Assembly: GCF_015207875.1 (NCBI RefSeq)
Contig: NZ_JADEVZ010000034.1
Span: 1-49,478 of the forward strand
Length of the DNA stretch: 49,478 bases
DNA from: Dolichospermum sp. LEGE 00240
GTDB taxonomy: Bacteria; Cyanobacteriota; Cyanobacteriia; Cyanobacteriales; Nostocaceae
Direction: 5' to 3'
Shown here: positions 23,999-33,192 of the stretch, in pieces
How positions within the stretch are numbered: position 1 is the stretch's first letter
How the letters are laid out: each line of letters opens with the position of its first letter
The notes under the pieces: model-generated
Seen by the model: only the letters and a program-made list of their open reading frames with translations
The model's database searches: none
What the model was told of the DNA's origin: nothing
Translations under genes and position numbers: made by a program

Positions 23999-24327
23999 AA
24001 TTGCTTTTTGATCAAAATTTGAGTCGTAAATTAGTAACTCGATTAGCACATATTTTTCTTGATTCTAGTCATGTTCAGCTTCATGATTTAGCAGAAAAAA
24101 CTGATACTGAAATTTGGGAATTTGCTAAGATAAATGATTTTTGTATCGTTACTCAAGATGTAGATTTTGCAGAGAGAGGCCGTTTGTATGGTTCTCTACC
24201 TAAAGTTATATGGTTACGCTGTATAAATGCACCAACACAAATAGTTGAATCTCTACTGCGTTCTGGGGTGGAAGCAATTCAAAAATTGCTTGATAATCCA
24301 AATCTGGATTGTTTGGGATTGTACTAA
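23995..24327 (+). CDS. DUF5615 PIN-like toxin
   Basis: 110 residues: LLFDQNLSRKLVTRLA, HDLAEKTDTEIWEFAKINDFCIVTQDVDF and VIWLRCINAPT are the family landmarks; Asp in F-D-Q-N and T-Q-D-V-D-F form the predicted acidic site. It starts with TTG, overlapping the antitoxin stop. Appears intact. A similar but degenerate toxin is found at 25669 on the opposite strand. Confidence 0.87.
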   Translation: MKLLFDQNLSRKLVTRLAHIFLDSSHVQLHDLAEKTDTEIWEFAKINDFCIVTQDVDFAERGRLYGSLPKVIWLRCINAPTQIVESLLRSGVEAIQKLLDNPNLDCLGLY

Positions 24328-24419
24328 TTTATTCTATAACTAGCTCAATCTAAAAAAATTTCATCTGGGGTGAGTTGTGGTTAGGTAATAGCACCAGTAA
24401 CTACAAAAAAGGTGCTTAA

Positions 24420-24755
24420 TTACAAAAATTCAAGTTGATTTTTCATATCTTCTGGTTCAAGTGTTTCCCAAATCAGAATTAAAGTATTTAAAATTTCACC
24501 AATCGAACGGCGTTTCTGATCACAATATGTAATTCCTGCATGAGTTATACCGCTACGATGAAGGATCACAAAATCATCATCATGAGTAATCAAGATCCGG
24601 TTTTCAGATCAAGCAAAAGCAATTTGTTCTCTGTCTGATACACCAATTAATCCGGCTTCTGAAGTTGTAGTAACATTGATTTCTCGACGACGTAAACCTA
24701 ACGCGATCGCATTACTAACACTTTCATCTAAATGAAATTTAATTCTCTCTATCAT
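24420..24755 (-). pseudogene. DUF5615 toxin with an in-frame stop
   Basis: Minus-strand sequence reads MIERIKFHLDESVSNAIALG ... GLIGVSDREQIAFA, then a TGA near 24606-24608, then SENRILITHDDDFVILHRSG through to QLEFL and a stop. One premature stop splits an otherwise complete toxin of about 111 residues just before the catalytic THDDDF motif. Its antitoxin gene (24739-25062) overlaps its start. The toxin is probably inactive. Confidence 0.75.
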
Positions 24756-25062
24756 TGCGTTTTTTCAGTTTTTGTTGCAGAATCGAAGGAGTTTGTGCTT
24801 GAATTTCTTGGATTAAAGCCTCTGATTCTGATATTTGTTGCCTAATTTTTTCTCGATGATCATGATAGTATGCTAAAGCGGCATAGACATCAGATAAGGT
24901 AATACTAGGATAATGGTAGAGAATTTCATCAGGAGACATTCCCATTTGTTCATGCCAAATCACAATATCCTGAACTCGAATCCGATGTCCAGCAATGCGA
25001 GGTTTTCCTCCACAAATACCAGGAGTGATTTCAATATGTTCTTTGATGACGTTGATGGACAT
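24739..25062 (-). CDS. DUF433 antitoxin with charged C-terminal extension
   Basis: 107 residues. The DUF433 core reads ITPGICGGKPRIAGHRIRVQDIVIWHEQMGMSPDEILYHYP (landmarks G-G-K-P-R-I-x-G-H-R-I, residues about 12-52), then LSDVYAALAYYHDHREKI. A 35-residue Gln/Glu/Lys-rich helical tail follows, longer than in the two other DUF433 proteins here. It is upstream of, and overlaps, a toxin gene that carries a premature stop, so it may now be an antitoxin without an active target. Confidence 0.86.
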   Translation of the reverse strand: MSINVIKEHIEITPGICGGKPRIAGHRIRVQDIVIWHEQMGMSPDEILYHYPSITLSDVYAALAYYHDHREKIRQQISESEALIQEIQAQTPSILQQKLKKRNDREN

Positions 25063-25104
25063 AGTATTATCAAGAGAATTATTTGCTCTAATTATATCAC
25101 TATT

Positions 25105-25224
25105 TTATAAGGTAGGTTGGCGCGGAAAGTATAAAATTTTCTCTGAAATTCGCTCATTTATGGTTGGTGGTAAATTTTTCAGTTGTTTCTGCACTGATTT
25201 GGGGATAATAACTTCATAGCTCAT
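25105..25224 (-). pseudogene. Truncated RelE/ParE-family toxin
   Basis: 39 codons beginning MSYEVIIPKSVQKQLKNLPP, the standard first beta-helix unit of RelE/ParE toxins (usual length 85-95), then a stop after LYFPRQPTL. The last codons come from an unrelated dispersed repeat (gtaggttggcgcgg), suggesting insertion or deletion at that point. The ATG overlaps the stop of the upstream antitoxin (ATGA). Confidence 0.72.
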
Positions 25225-25460
25225 GAGATTTGAGGATTCTGATTAGCAATATATTCTTGAATTGTTTGATAGTCGCCATTTTGATAAGCTTGACGAGCTT
25301 CTGCAATTTCGGAGATAGTTTGGGGATTTTGTTCTATTAAATCTTCTTCATCTTCTAAAAGTTGATGTTTTTCTTGTAAATTGAGAGATGAAATTGCCGC
25401 AATTAATGATTCAAAGGGAATTTGTAAGTTAACTACTGTCATTATTGATAATTTTTTCAA
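25221..25460 (-). CDS. Antitoxin-like protein of a broken RelE module
   Basis: 79 residues. FESLIAAISSLNLQEKHQLLEDEEDLIEQNP (central residues about 16-46) is the usual pattern of short cyanobacterial antitoxins that precede RelE toxins; the Gln/Asn-rich tail is probably disordered. The stop overlaps the truncated RelE start. An internal ATG at codon 7 is an alternative start. Antitoxin retained, toxin lost. Confidence 0.62.
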   Translation of the reverse strand: MKKLSIMTVVNLQIPFESLIAAISSLNLQEKHQLLEDEEDLIEQNPQTISEIAEARQAYQNGDYQTIQEYIANQNPQIS

Positions 25461-25668
25461 GGCTAATTATATTTGTAATTATGTCATATTTTCGGCTAAT
25501 GTATTATCAGAGAGAGAAATTATAGCTATAGGGTAGGTTAGCAACAGTACAAAAAAGGTGCGTTATGCGATCGCTAACACACCCTACAAAACTGAGATAT
25601 ACGTTATTACCAAATCCAAGTATTCAGTTAACAGTGAAAGAGTTGTCAGATATCACGTTTTAGGAAAT

Positions 25669-25977
25669 TTATATAATGTAATTATTTCCTATCTCTTGAA
25701 GAGGTTGGATTTGATTAATCCAACCTACATAACGAATCCAAATTACTTTAGGCGGAAAACCTCTCAGAATTGATAATTCATTAAAATCTGCATCTTTGGT
25801 AAAAATAATATAGTCTTGATTTTTGGCAATCTCCCACACTGTATAATCTGATTCTTGATCTAATTGCATTAAATAAAGATGATTAGAATTAGGATAAATA
25901 ACAGCCAAAGAATTAACTAAACTGGGTGATAAATTATGATCAAAGAGAAACGAACACCGACGACTTATCACCCGCAA
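25669..25977 (-). pseudogene. DUF5615-like toxin with degenerate ends
   Basis: The core LFDHNLSPSLVNSLAVIYP ... DYTVWEIAKNQDYIIFTKDADF ... PKVIWIRYVGW is DUF5615. The 5' end lacks the usual M-K-x-L-L-F-D start; the frame instead extends to a TTG through unrelated residues (RVISRRCS). The C-terminus stops about ten residues short. No DUF433 gene is directly upstream. I consider it a decayed toxin; it could still be expressed from an alternative start. Confidence 0.6.
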
Positions 25978-26088
25978 CCCACGCTACAACCAGACAGATA
26001 TTCCTTTACACGCTTTGGCGATGTTGGAAACTCGTCAACCGGACAAAATATTAATATCCCCGACTTCTTTAATGATTTTATAGTTCTT

Positions 26089-27702
26089 TCACCCGTTATT
26101 TTTTTTCAAAAACTTTTGCTGCATCTTCATTACAAAAATATTTACTTCGGGAATATTCATTCTGGAGGCAATTATCGCAAATACCCCAATTCCCACGACA
26201 GCAGATATGGATAATTCTATGAGTAAACTAATTAAAACTGGTTTACCTAACACCTGTCGGGAAGCAACCAAAGTTCCAAAACTGGCTAAACCCGCAATTA
26301 TACTCCCAACTGTTAACCCCAAAATTGGTACACACCATTCTTGCCAAGGTAAGCCATTAAGTTTGCGATTGAGCAAAAATAACAACATCAACATGGAACT
26401 ACAATTAACTCCAACTGTAGCTAAAACTAATCCAGGCGCACCAAAAGGTTCAACTAATATTAAATCTAATACAGCATTAAGAAAAATATTAAATATACTA
26501 ATTTTAAAAGGCGTTTGTCCATCACCTAAAGCATAAAATACTCTCACCAAAACATCACGCCCTAGATAGACAAACATTCCAATTCCATAGGCCATTAATA
26601 GAGAAGATACTAACTGAGTTGCTTCTTGTTTAAATGCTCCCCGTTGATAAACTAACTGGACAATTGGCACAGATAAGGATACCATTAATGCCCCTAAAGG
26701 TAGCATGGTAACGGCAGTTAATAAAAGTCCTTGACGAATGCGTAATTTTAATTGTTCCCAATTCTCTGGGTGAGAAAGTTTGGCAAATATTGGTAATAAA
26801 GGCAGTAAAATAATGTTAGAAATAATCCCCAAGGGAGTTTGAACTAAGAGATTTGCGTAGTTAAAACCTGCGGCTGCACCAACAATAGGACTAGCGAAAT
26901 AAAGGTCAGTGGCGACATTAATTTGCATCATTCCTGATGATATTGTCGCTGGAGTCATAATTTTAATTACTTCTTGAACACCGGGAGATTTGAAGTCAAA
27001 TCTTAGGCGTAATCTGCCTAATCCTAAGCGCCATTGCACAATAAGCTGTACTAACCATTGCAGAATTCCTCCTGCCAAAGTCCCCCAAGCTAACACCATG
27101 CCACCCGTTAAAGCATATTCTGGACTAATAATTTCTTTTCCGTGTTGCCAGGCTAAAATAGCAATGCCGATAATAACAGTAATACTAGATAATAAAGGAC
27201 TAATGGATAATAACCAATATTGATTAGCTGCATTTAAAGTCCCAAAACCAATGCCAATTAAACCGGCAAATAAGGTCAAAGGAGCCATAATTTGGATTTG
27301 ACGGATAGCGATCGCTCTTGTAGTTGTCTCTAAGCCATGACCAACTAAATCAATAATATACTCAGCGCGGAAAATCTGGGCAAATGTCACCACCAGCAAT
27401 AATCCACCAACAAGAGTTGTTACTGTTTCTACAATAGGTGCAGCTTCCTCCTTTTTATGTTTAGCTAAAACACTGACAATGGCACTATGTAAAGGTCCGT
27501 TGACACCACCAAGTAAAATTAAAATAAACCCGGGGATAATATAGGCATAACTATAAGCCGTAGCAGCTGCACCCACACCAAAAGCTGCAGCGATTATTTG
27601 CTGTCTAATTAAACCAAATACCTTACTAATCAATGTTGCTGCGGCAACAATACGAGCAATTTGAGCGAAAGAATGAACAGCTTTTTTTTGTTGTTGTGTC
27701 AC
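26089..27702 (-). CDS. murJ: Lipid II flippase MurJ
   Basis: 537 residues with about 14 transmembrane helices, MOP/MVF superfamily. It moves lipid II across the cytoplasmic membrane for peptidoglycan synthesis. The N-terminal IARIVAAATLISKVFGLIRQ and the LVYQRGAF segment (family motif Q-R-G-x-F) are characteristic. It is single copy here and part of no obvious operon; a pentapeptide-repeat gene lies upstream on the same strand. The 3' end abuts repeat DNA containing one arm of the ccccgacttctt repeat (about 26056-26070). Confidence 0.94.
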   Translation of the reverse strand: MTQQQKKAVHSFAQIARIVAAATLISKVFGLIRQQIIAAAFGVGAAATAYSYAYIIPGFILILLGGVNGPLHSAIVSVLAKHKKEEAAPIVETVTTLVGGLLLVVTFAQIFRAEYIIDLVGHGLETTTRAIAIRQIQIMAPLTLFAGLIGIGFGTLNAANQYWLLSISPLLSSITVIIGIAILAWQHGKEIISPEYALTGGMVLAWGTLAGGILQWLVQLIVQWRLGLGRLRLRFDFKSPGVQEVIKIMTPATISSGMMQINVATDLYFASPIVGAAAGFNYANLLVQTPLGIISNIILLPLLPIFAKLSHPENWEQLKLRIRQGLLLTAVTMLPLGALMVSLSVPIVQLVYQRGAFKQEATQLVSSLLMAYGIGMFVYLGRDVLVRVFYALGDGQTPFKISIFNIFLNAVLDLILVEPFGAPGLVLATVGVNCSSMLMLLFLLNRKLNGLPWQEWCVPILGLTVGSIIAGLASFGTLVASRQVLGKPVLISLLIELSISAVVGIGVFAIIASRMNIPEVNIFVMKMQQKFLKKNNG

Positions 27703-27746
27703 GAATATTAGTAGTCAGTGGTCAGTTTTTAGTTGTTATTTGTTTG

Positions 27747-28268
27747 TTAGTTGTCAGTTTTTTTACGACAACCCAAACTATCGCGGGTAGAAATACCAGT
27801 TACCGGATTAATACCATTTGCCCTTTGACAAAGTAGGGATACTTGATAACGGTCAATAAGTGCGTCCGTGAAATCAGCACCAGTGATATCCGCATCATAA
27901 AAGCGGCTACGGGTTAAAGTTGCTTCTGTGAAAATAGCGTTTCTTAGATTAGCACTATCCAAGGTAACACGATCAACCAAAGCACCTGTTAAATTTGCAG
28001 CTTCTAAATTGGCTTTTAATAAAACGCCTTTGGTCAAAATTGCGTTAGTTAAATTTGCACCTTGGAAATTTGCTCCCCGCATTTCTGCCGCCACAAAGGT
28101 TTCCCCAACTAAATCAGTATAGGAAAAGTCACGGTTTTCCAAACTGGCATTATTGTAATTAATGGTGTTAATTTGAGCAAAAGCTGGTTGAGGATTCGTA
28201 ATTACCGAAAATCCTGCCAAAATAGAAACCAATATTAAACTCAAAAATCGGCAAAAAATCTTGTTCAT
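27747..28268 (-). CDS. Secreted pentapeptide-repeat protein
   Basis: 173 residues from ATG 28268 (codons upstream to 28313 read through tandem repeat DNA and are unlikely). An N-terminal signal peptide (MNKIFCRFLSLILVSILAGF ... AFA) is followed by A(D/N)LxN-type pentapeptides: ASLENRDFSYTDLVGETF, ANFQGANLTNAILTKGVLL, ANLRNAIFTEATL, ADITGADFTDALID. These fold as a right-handed quadrilateral beta-helix. It probably acts in the periplasm or thylakoid lumen; function unknown. Common in cyanobacteria. Confidence 0.88.
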   Translation of the reverse strand: MNKIFCRFLSLILVSILAGFSVITNPQPAFAQINTINYNNASLENRDFSYTDLVGETFVAAEMRGANFQGANLTNAILTKGVLLKANLEAANLTGALVDRVTLDSANLRNAIFTEATLTRSRFYDADITGADFTDALIDRYQVSLLCQRANGINPVTGISTRDSLGCRKKTDN

Positions 28269-28347
28269 AAATTTTAAATTTGTAGAAGGCAAGAGGCAAG
28301 AGGCAAGAGGCAAGAGTAAATATTACCAATTACCTATTACCTATTAC

Positions 28348-29853
28348 CTATTTCCAATCCTTACCAATGCGAATTGTGAGGTCAGATTCCAAATCACCAT
28401 TGCCAGAAACTTCGATTTGTCCTAAACCTAAAACTTGTCGCAAGTCAATTCCTGGTTGTCGGCTGCCCTTTTGGACAATAATCTGAGTTTGGCGTTGAGT
28501 ATCTGGCCAATCTGGGACCACATAAACATTAGTAAAACCTTTCTGTTTTAGATAAGTAACTACTTTTTCCGTTAACTGAGGTTGGTTAGTGGTATTTTGC
28601 ACGGCAATTCTTTGAATAGAAACCGGTCTGGTATCTGATTTAATGCCAGTTATATCTACCCCAACATAATCATTTAATAAGGTTTGTTGTCCGGTCATGT
28701 TCAACCAGTAGCTGTTGGCATCTTGACTGAATTTACTAAATGTACCAGGTAACATGGACATTTGGAAATTATCCCGGTCTACATTGACGGAAAAATTCGC
28801 CAATGCCATCATTTCTTCCATTTTTAGGTTCGTGTCAAAATACTTTCGCATGACGCGGGTTAATTGGGGCAGCCTGGGTAAAACAGTGGGACTGTTGAGG
28901 CGTTGCATTAAAGCATTTATTAGTGATTGTTGTCGCTGAACTCTGGGTAAATCGCCTGTACCCTCTTCACGAAAACGGGCAAACTGTTCTGCCTGTTCAC
29001 CGTTGAGGTTTTGCCAACCCCTGACTAAATTCACGGCAAAGCCACCAGCCTGATCTTGATAATTCATAGTTTGAGGGACAAATACATCCACACCACCCAA
29101 CTGTTCCACTAATTCCCGAAAACCGCTAGTAGAAATGCGGATATACCGATCTATGGGAGCATTACCTAAACTCCGACTAACTACTCTGGCGGCTAAAACT
29201 GGGCCACCTTTGGCGTTAGCTTCCGATACCTTCGTTAATCCCTGTTCGGGAATAGCTATCATTGTCCCTCTGGGAATAGACAGTAGGCGAATAGATTTAT
29301 CACTGGGATTAAGCCGCACCAACATCATGGTGTCGCTTTTACCAGCAAAACTTTCTGGTGAACCGTCTACAGTACCCGGAACTGGTTCAATGCCCATAAT
29401 TAAAATATTCATGGGTTTTGATAGTTTGTACTGAGAAAGTTTAGTCCATAAGTCCCCAGGTACTTTGATTTGGTCTTGTTTATTAGAACTGAATTCATCA
29501 TCTTTCCCTTGGTCGAGATTGCTCCAGAGGGGGGTCCATAGTGCCAAACTTGATGCTAGTAATCCAGATAGAATTATCCCTAAAACAATTGTTAAGACCC
29601 ACAATAACCAGCGGGGAACTGTTAAGCCTAAGCGGTCATAGAGTTCGTTGGGAATAGCACCGACGGATTCAACTACGTTCCGAGAAGAGTTAACTGATGG
29701 TTTTGGTTTCACCGGCGAAGTGGCGGCTGGTGCTGGTTGGGTTGCTACCTGATTTTCCGACATTTGAACTGGGGGCTGTTTTACCTCCGGTTCTGAAGTT
29801 GGGACTTGTTGCGGTACTACCTGATTTTCTGACCATTGAATTTGTTTAATCAT
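28348..29853 (-). CDS. LytR-CpsA-Psr (LCP) family cell-envelope ligase
   Basis: 501 residues from ATG 29853. A Pro/Gln-rich cytoplasmic N-terminus contains a duplicated motif (W/M-S-E-N-Q-V-x-x-Q near residues 7 and 33) and is followed by one transmembrane helix (LLWVLTIVLGIILSGLLASS). The LCP catalytic domain follows: NILIMGIEP, SDTMMLVRLNP, LLSIPRGTMI, and RVQRQQSLINALMQRL. A LytR_C-type domain ends the protein. LCP enzymes transfer undecaprenyl-linked glycopolymers to peptidoglycan. It is divergent from the guanylyltransferase gene upstream, which also serves polysaccharide synthesis. Confidence 0.9.
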   Translation of the reverse strand: MIKQIQWSENQVVPQQVPTSEPEVKQPPVQMSENQVATQPAPAATSPVKPKPSVNSSRNVVESVGAIPNELYDRLGLTVPRWLLWVLTIVLGIILSGLLASSLALWTPLWSNLDQGKDDEFSSNKQDQIKVPGDLWTKLSQYKLSKPMNILIMGIEPVPGTVDGSPESFAGKSDTMMLVRLNPSDKSIRLLSIPRGTMIAIPEQGLTKVSEANAKGGPVLAARVVSRSLGNAPIDRYIRISTSGFRELVEQLGGVDVFVPQTMNYQDQAGGFAVNLVRGWQNLNGEQAEQFARFREEGTGDLPRVQRQQSLINALMQRLNSPTVLPRLPQLTRVMRKYFDTNLKMEEMMALANFSVNVDRDNFQMSMLPGTFSKFSQDANSYWLNMTGQQTLLNDYVGVDITGIKSDTRPVSIQRIAVQNTTNQPQLTEKVVTYLKQKGFTNVYVVPDWPDTQRQTQIIVQKGSRQPGIDLRQVLGLGQIEVSGNGDLESDLTIRIGKDWK

Positions 29854-30163
29854 AATTTTCTCCCCACTCAACCACTCCTTAAAGGTATGTTAATACAAGC
29901 TACAAATACTGCGAGTTAAAACTCGTTATGGAAATTTTAGATTTTGTGAAAAGTTCATCGGATATTTTTTTATTGCTGTCCTCAGAGTTTCAATCAGTGA
30001 TAATTACAACATACTCAACCAAAAAAATTCATCAGTGAAGATCATCTAAAAATGAATGAATGTACACTTACAGCAGATACCCAGGCATTTTTACTCCTGA
30101 CTCCTGACTCCTGACTCGGTGAATTCTGCTGTATATTGTTCTGAATTACCGATGTATGCCAAT

Positions 30164-31228
30164 ATGAATAATTTATTTTTTCCTGTGATTCTAGCTGGTG
30201 GTAAAGGTGAGCGTTTTTGGCCTTTGAGCCGACTAGACCGACCTAAGCAATTTTTAAGCCTTGATGGTAGCTCAAGAAGTTTACTACAAGCAACTGCTGA
30301 TAGATTATTAGTTCTGTCCGGTGGTTGGGAAAATTTGTGGGTGATTACTTCTAGTCCCATTGCTCAAGGGGTGCGAGAACAACTTCCTGATTTACCAGAG
30401 TCAAATTTACTGATTGAGTCCCAGGGTCGGGACACTGCTGCGGCTGTTGCTTGGACAAGTTTAGAAATTAAAAAGCGTTACGGGGAAGATGCGATTATTG
30501 GCTTTTTTCCTGCTGACCACTGGATTGCTGACCCGGAGATATTTGCCGAAACTTTAGCGGCTGCTCAGGATTTGGCGACTAAGAAAGCAGCGATTGTGAC
30601 TTTGGGGATTAAACCTAATTTTCCATCCACTGGCTATGGTTATATTGAACAAGGCGAAAAGATAAGTAGTTTCAATGAGTTACCAGTGTATCATGTGAAC
30701 CGTTTTACTGAAAAGCCCGACCGGGAAACGGCGGAAACTTTTTTGTCAACGGGACGGTTTAGTTGGAATAGCGGGATGTTTGTTTTTCGAGCTGGTGTTG
30801 TTTTGTCAGAATTACGCACCCATGCACCAGAAATTATGGAACCTTTGGAACAGTATGGTCCTGATATTTATCCCCAGTTACCTAAGAAAAGTATAGATTA
30901 TGCTTTGATGGAAAAAACCAGTCTAGCTTATGTTTTGCCTGTAGCATTTGGTTGGGATGATCTGGGTGATTGGAATGCTATTGAACGTTTGCTGAAGCAG
31001 GATGATAATCCTAATGTAGAACTTGCTACTCATGTGGGTTTAGATACCCAAGGATCAATTGTTTATGCTTCTAATGCTGATGATGTCATTGTCACGATTG
31101 GTTTAGAGGATGTGGTAATTGTGCGCGATCGCAATGTTACTCTGGTAGTTAAGAAGGATCGCACCCAAGAAATTAAGCAGATTTTGAAAATTCTGCAAAA
31201 TGATGGGCGATTTACGGGTTTATTGTAA
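30164..31228 (+). CDS. manC: Mannose-1-phosphate guanylyltransferase
   Basis: 354 residues from ATG 30164; in-frame ATGs at 30119 and 30152 add 15 or 4 residues that are not conserved-looking. The nucleotidyltransferase signature FPVILAGGKGERFWPLSR is at the start, FFPADHWI gives the metal-binding Asp, and FTEKPD the sugar-phosphate lysine. It makes GDP-mannose from mannose-1-phosphate and GTP. It lacks the C-terminal isomerase domain of bifunctional ManC, so it is the single-domain form. It feeds envelope glycans or GDP-fucose. Confidence 0.92.
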   Translation: MNNLFFPVILAGGKGERFWPLSRLDRPKQFLSLDGSSRSLLQATADRLLVLSGGWENLWVITSSPIAQGVREQLPDLPESNLLIESQGRDTAAAVAWTSLEIKKRYGEDAIIGFFPADHWIADPEIFAETLAAAQDLATKKAAIVTLGIKPNFPSTGYGYIEQGEKISSFNELPVYHVNRFTEKPDRETAETFLSTGRFSWNSGMFVFRAGVVLSELRTHAPEIMEPLEQYGPDIYPQLPKKSIDYALMEKTSLAYVLPVAFGWDDLGDWNAIERLLKQDDNPNVELATHVGLDTQGSIVYASNADDVIVTIGLEDVVIVRDRNVTLVVKKDRTQEIKQILKILQNDGRFTGLL

Positions 31229-32000
31229 AATTTACAACCCTTAGTAGATGGCTCAAAGTCTTGCTGCTGATTATAACTCATTGGGTAGTATTCGGAGTGG
31301 TCAACATGGGAGACTCGGTCTAGACAAGTAATTGAGCGATTGAGACTAGCCATGAACACCGGCAAAAAAACCAACAGAGACCAGGCCAAAAAGAAACACT
31401 GACCAATGGTGGCAATGCCTTGTCCATTTTCTGTAAGTTGGGTTAAGTGACAGCGCAACCCAACCCTCATGTTACCTGAGTTCGGTGTTAGGAGTTCGGA
31501 GTTCAGAGACGCTACGCGAACGGAGTTATGATTTTTTCAACGAGATCATCAGGGTTTGAGACTCATACTTGGGGCAGTTTTCCACAAATTATCTTATGTC
31601 GAACTCAGGTTCATGTTGGTTTTCAAGCTAACATAATTGCCGTTAAGTAGGTTAGCCTTGAAAATCGTCGTTATGGCAAGGCAAGAGGCAATAGTGAAGA
31701 GGGTTTGGGGGATTTTACTTTTCCTTACACAGATTGGTTTTATTGTGTTCACCTACTTATGCAAAAATATGTGAACGAAGGATGGATTTTATCGTTTAAC
31801 TTTTCGGTAAATTCCAGATATAAGGAAAAATATCATCTAACTAAATTAACTCCGCAACGAAGAAATTATACAGGTTTAAAAAATTGTCATTGTTTTAACA
31901 GAAACTTTGCGACTAATGCAGGAAATTGATAGAACTATTCCAGATTTACCACTAGAGTAAAAACTGGGATAATTAATAAATATTACTTCCTGAAACCACA
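31229..32000. other. Gene-poor region with possible coding remnants
   Basis: 772 bp between the guanylyltransferase and the NHL gene. On the minus strand 31,290-31,440 reads a plausible membrane segment (TIGQCFFLAWSLLVFLPVFM) followed by LNRSITCLDRVSHVDHSEYY, but the frame runs on antisense into the guanylyltransferase gene, so no clean gene can be defined. At about 31,888-31,960 on the plus strand, IVIVLTETLRLMQEIDRTIP then DLPLE and a stop looks like a lost gene's C-terminus. A tandem gttcggagttcag repeat occurs near 31,484-31,520. No RNA gene is recognised. Confidence 0.4.
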
Positions 32001-33161
32001 TTGCAAACACAAGATATCCCCTGCTTAGATCTCTCCCCTCATGGTGCAAAAATAATATTAGGAAACAATATTACACCAGAACAATTAGTAATTCCCCTTG
32101 CACCTACTCCTACAACAATGTTTGGACCCCGTGCAGCTTGTTTATTATCACCAACAGGACCATTATGGGTAGCAGATACAGGACATCATCGTTTATTAGG
32201 GTGGCGAAATCTACCCACAAAAGATCATCAACCTGCGGACTGGATAATAGGACAACCTGACTTTTATACTGAAGGACAAAACGCCAAAGGTACACCGGGA
32301 AAATCTACATTTAGTGTACCTACTAGTATTTGTAAATGTGGTGATGGTTTAGCGGTTGCCGATGCCTGGAATCATCGTATTTTAATCTGGTATAATATTC
32401 CTAAAGATAGTCACATTTCCGCAGATTTAGTATTAGGACAAACAAATTTTATTGATAATGAACCAAATCGAGGTAATCAACAACCTGCGGCAAATACCTT
32501 ACATTGGCCTTATGGTATTTTCTCTTATCAAGGTAAATTATTTATCGCTGATACCGGAAATCGTCGGTTATTAATTTGGAATCAATTACCCACAGAAAAT
32601 GGACAACCTGCGGATATAGTTTTGGGACAACCAGATATGATATCACGCAATGAAAATGGGGGTGGTTCTCCCACTGCCGCCAGTATGCGTTGGTGTCATG
32701 ATATCACCCTTTGGGATGATAATTTAGTTGTTGCTGATGCAGGTAATAACCGGGTAATGATTTGGGAAGGAATACCAACAGAAAATAATACTGCTTGTGC
32801 GGTGGTTTTAGGACAAAAAAACTTCAATTTTGTAGAATTAAATCAAGGTGTTTATTTCCCCAGTGCCAGTAGTTTAAGTATGCCTTATGGGGTAGATGTT
32901 GCGGAGGATTGGTTAATAGTTGCTGATACAGCTAATTCTCGTTTGCTAGGATGGAAAAAACGAGCATCTATTTTATTATTGCAGGGTGCAAATGCTGATG
33001 GTGTGATGGGACAAGATAACTTTACAAATAAAAGTGAAAATCGGAATTTTGGACTACCAACAAGACAAAGTTTAAATTGGTGTTATGGAATTAAGGTTTG
33101 TGGGGAAACTGCGGTGGTTGCTGATTCTGGGAATAATCGTGTTTTGATTTGCAAGTTTTAA
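32001..33161 (+). CDS. NHL-repeat beta-propeller protein
   Basis: 386 residues. Six or more NHL-type repeats are visible, each with a W-V-A-D-T-G-H-H-R-L-L-G-W or I-A-D-T-G-N-R-R-L-L-I-W core followed by P-A-D-x-V-L-G-Q-x-x-F. It is a beta-propeller, likely a protein-interaction or sensing module; no signal peptide is seen. It starts with TTG. It is immediately upstream of hypF on the same strand (31 bp), the arrangement in several Nostocales hyp clusters, so a role in hydrogenase biology is possible but unproven. Confidence 0.85.
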   Translation: MQTQDIPCLDLSPHGAKIILGNNITPEQLVIPLAPTPTTMFGPRAACLLSPTGPLWVADTGHHRLLGWRNLPTKDHQPADWIIGQPDFYTEGQNAKGTPGKSTFSVPTSICKCGDGLAVADAWNHRILIWYNIPKDSHISADLVLGQTNFIDNEPNRGNQQPAANTLHWPYGIFSYQGKLFIADTGNRRLLIWNQLPTENGQPADIVLGQPDMISRNENGGGSPTAASMRWCHDITLWDDNLVVADAGNNRVMIWEGIPTENNTACAVVLGQKNFNFVELNQGVYFPSASSLSMPYGVDVAEDWLIVADTANSRLLGWKKRASILLLQGANADGVMGQDNFTNKSENRNFGLPTRQSLNWCYGIKVCGETAVVADSGNNRVLICKF

Positions 33162-33192
33162 TTATCTCACGCAAAGGCGCAAAGGAAGAAAA

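Noticed and set aside
31063-31470. Open minus-strand frame of 135 codons downstream of the guanylyltransferase gene
   Set aside because: It runs about 165 bp antisense into the well-supported guanylyltransferase gene and has no ribosome-binding site; only its first part looks protein-like, so it is described under the intergenic entry.
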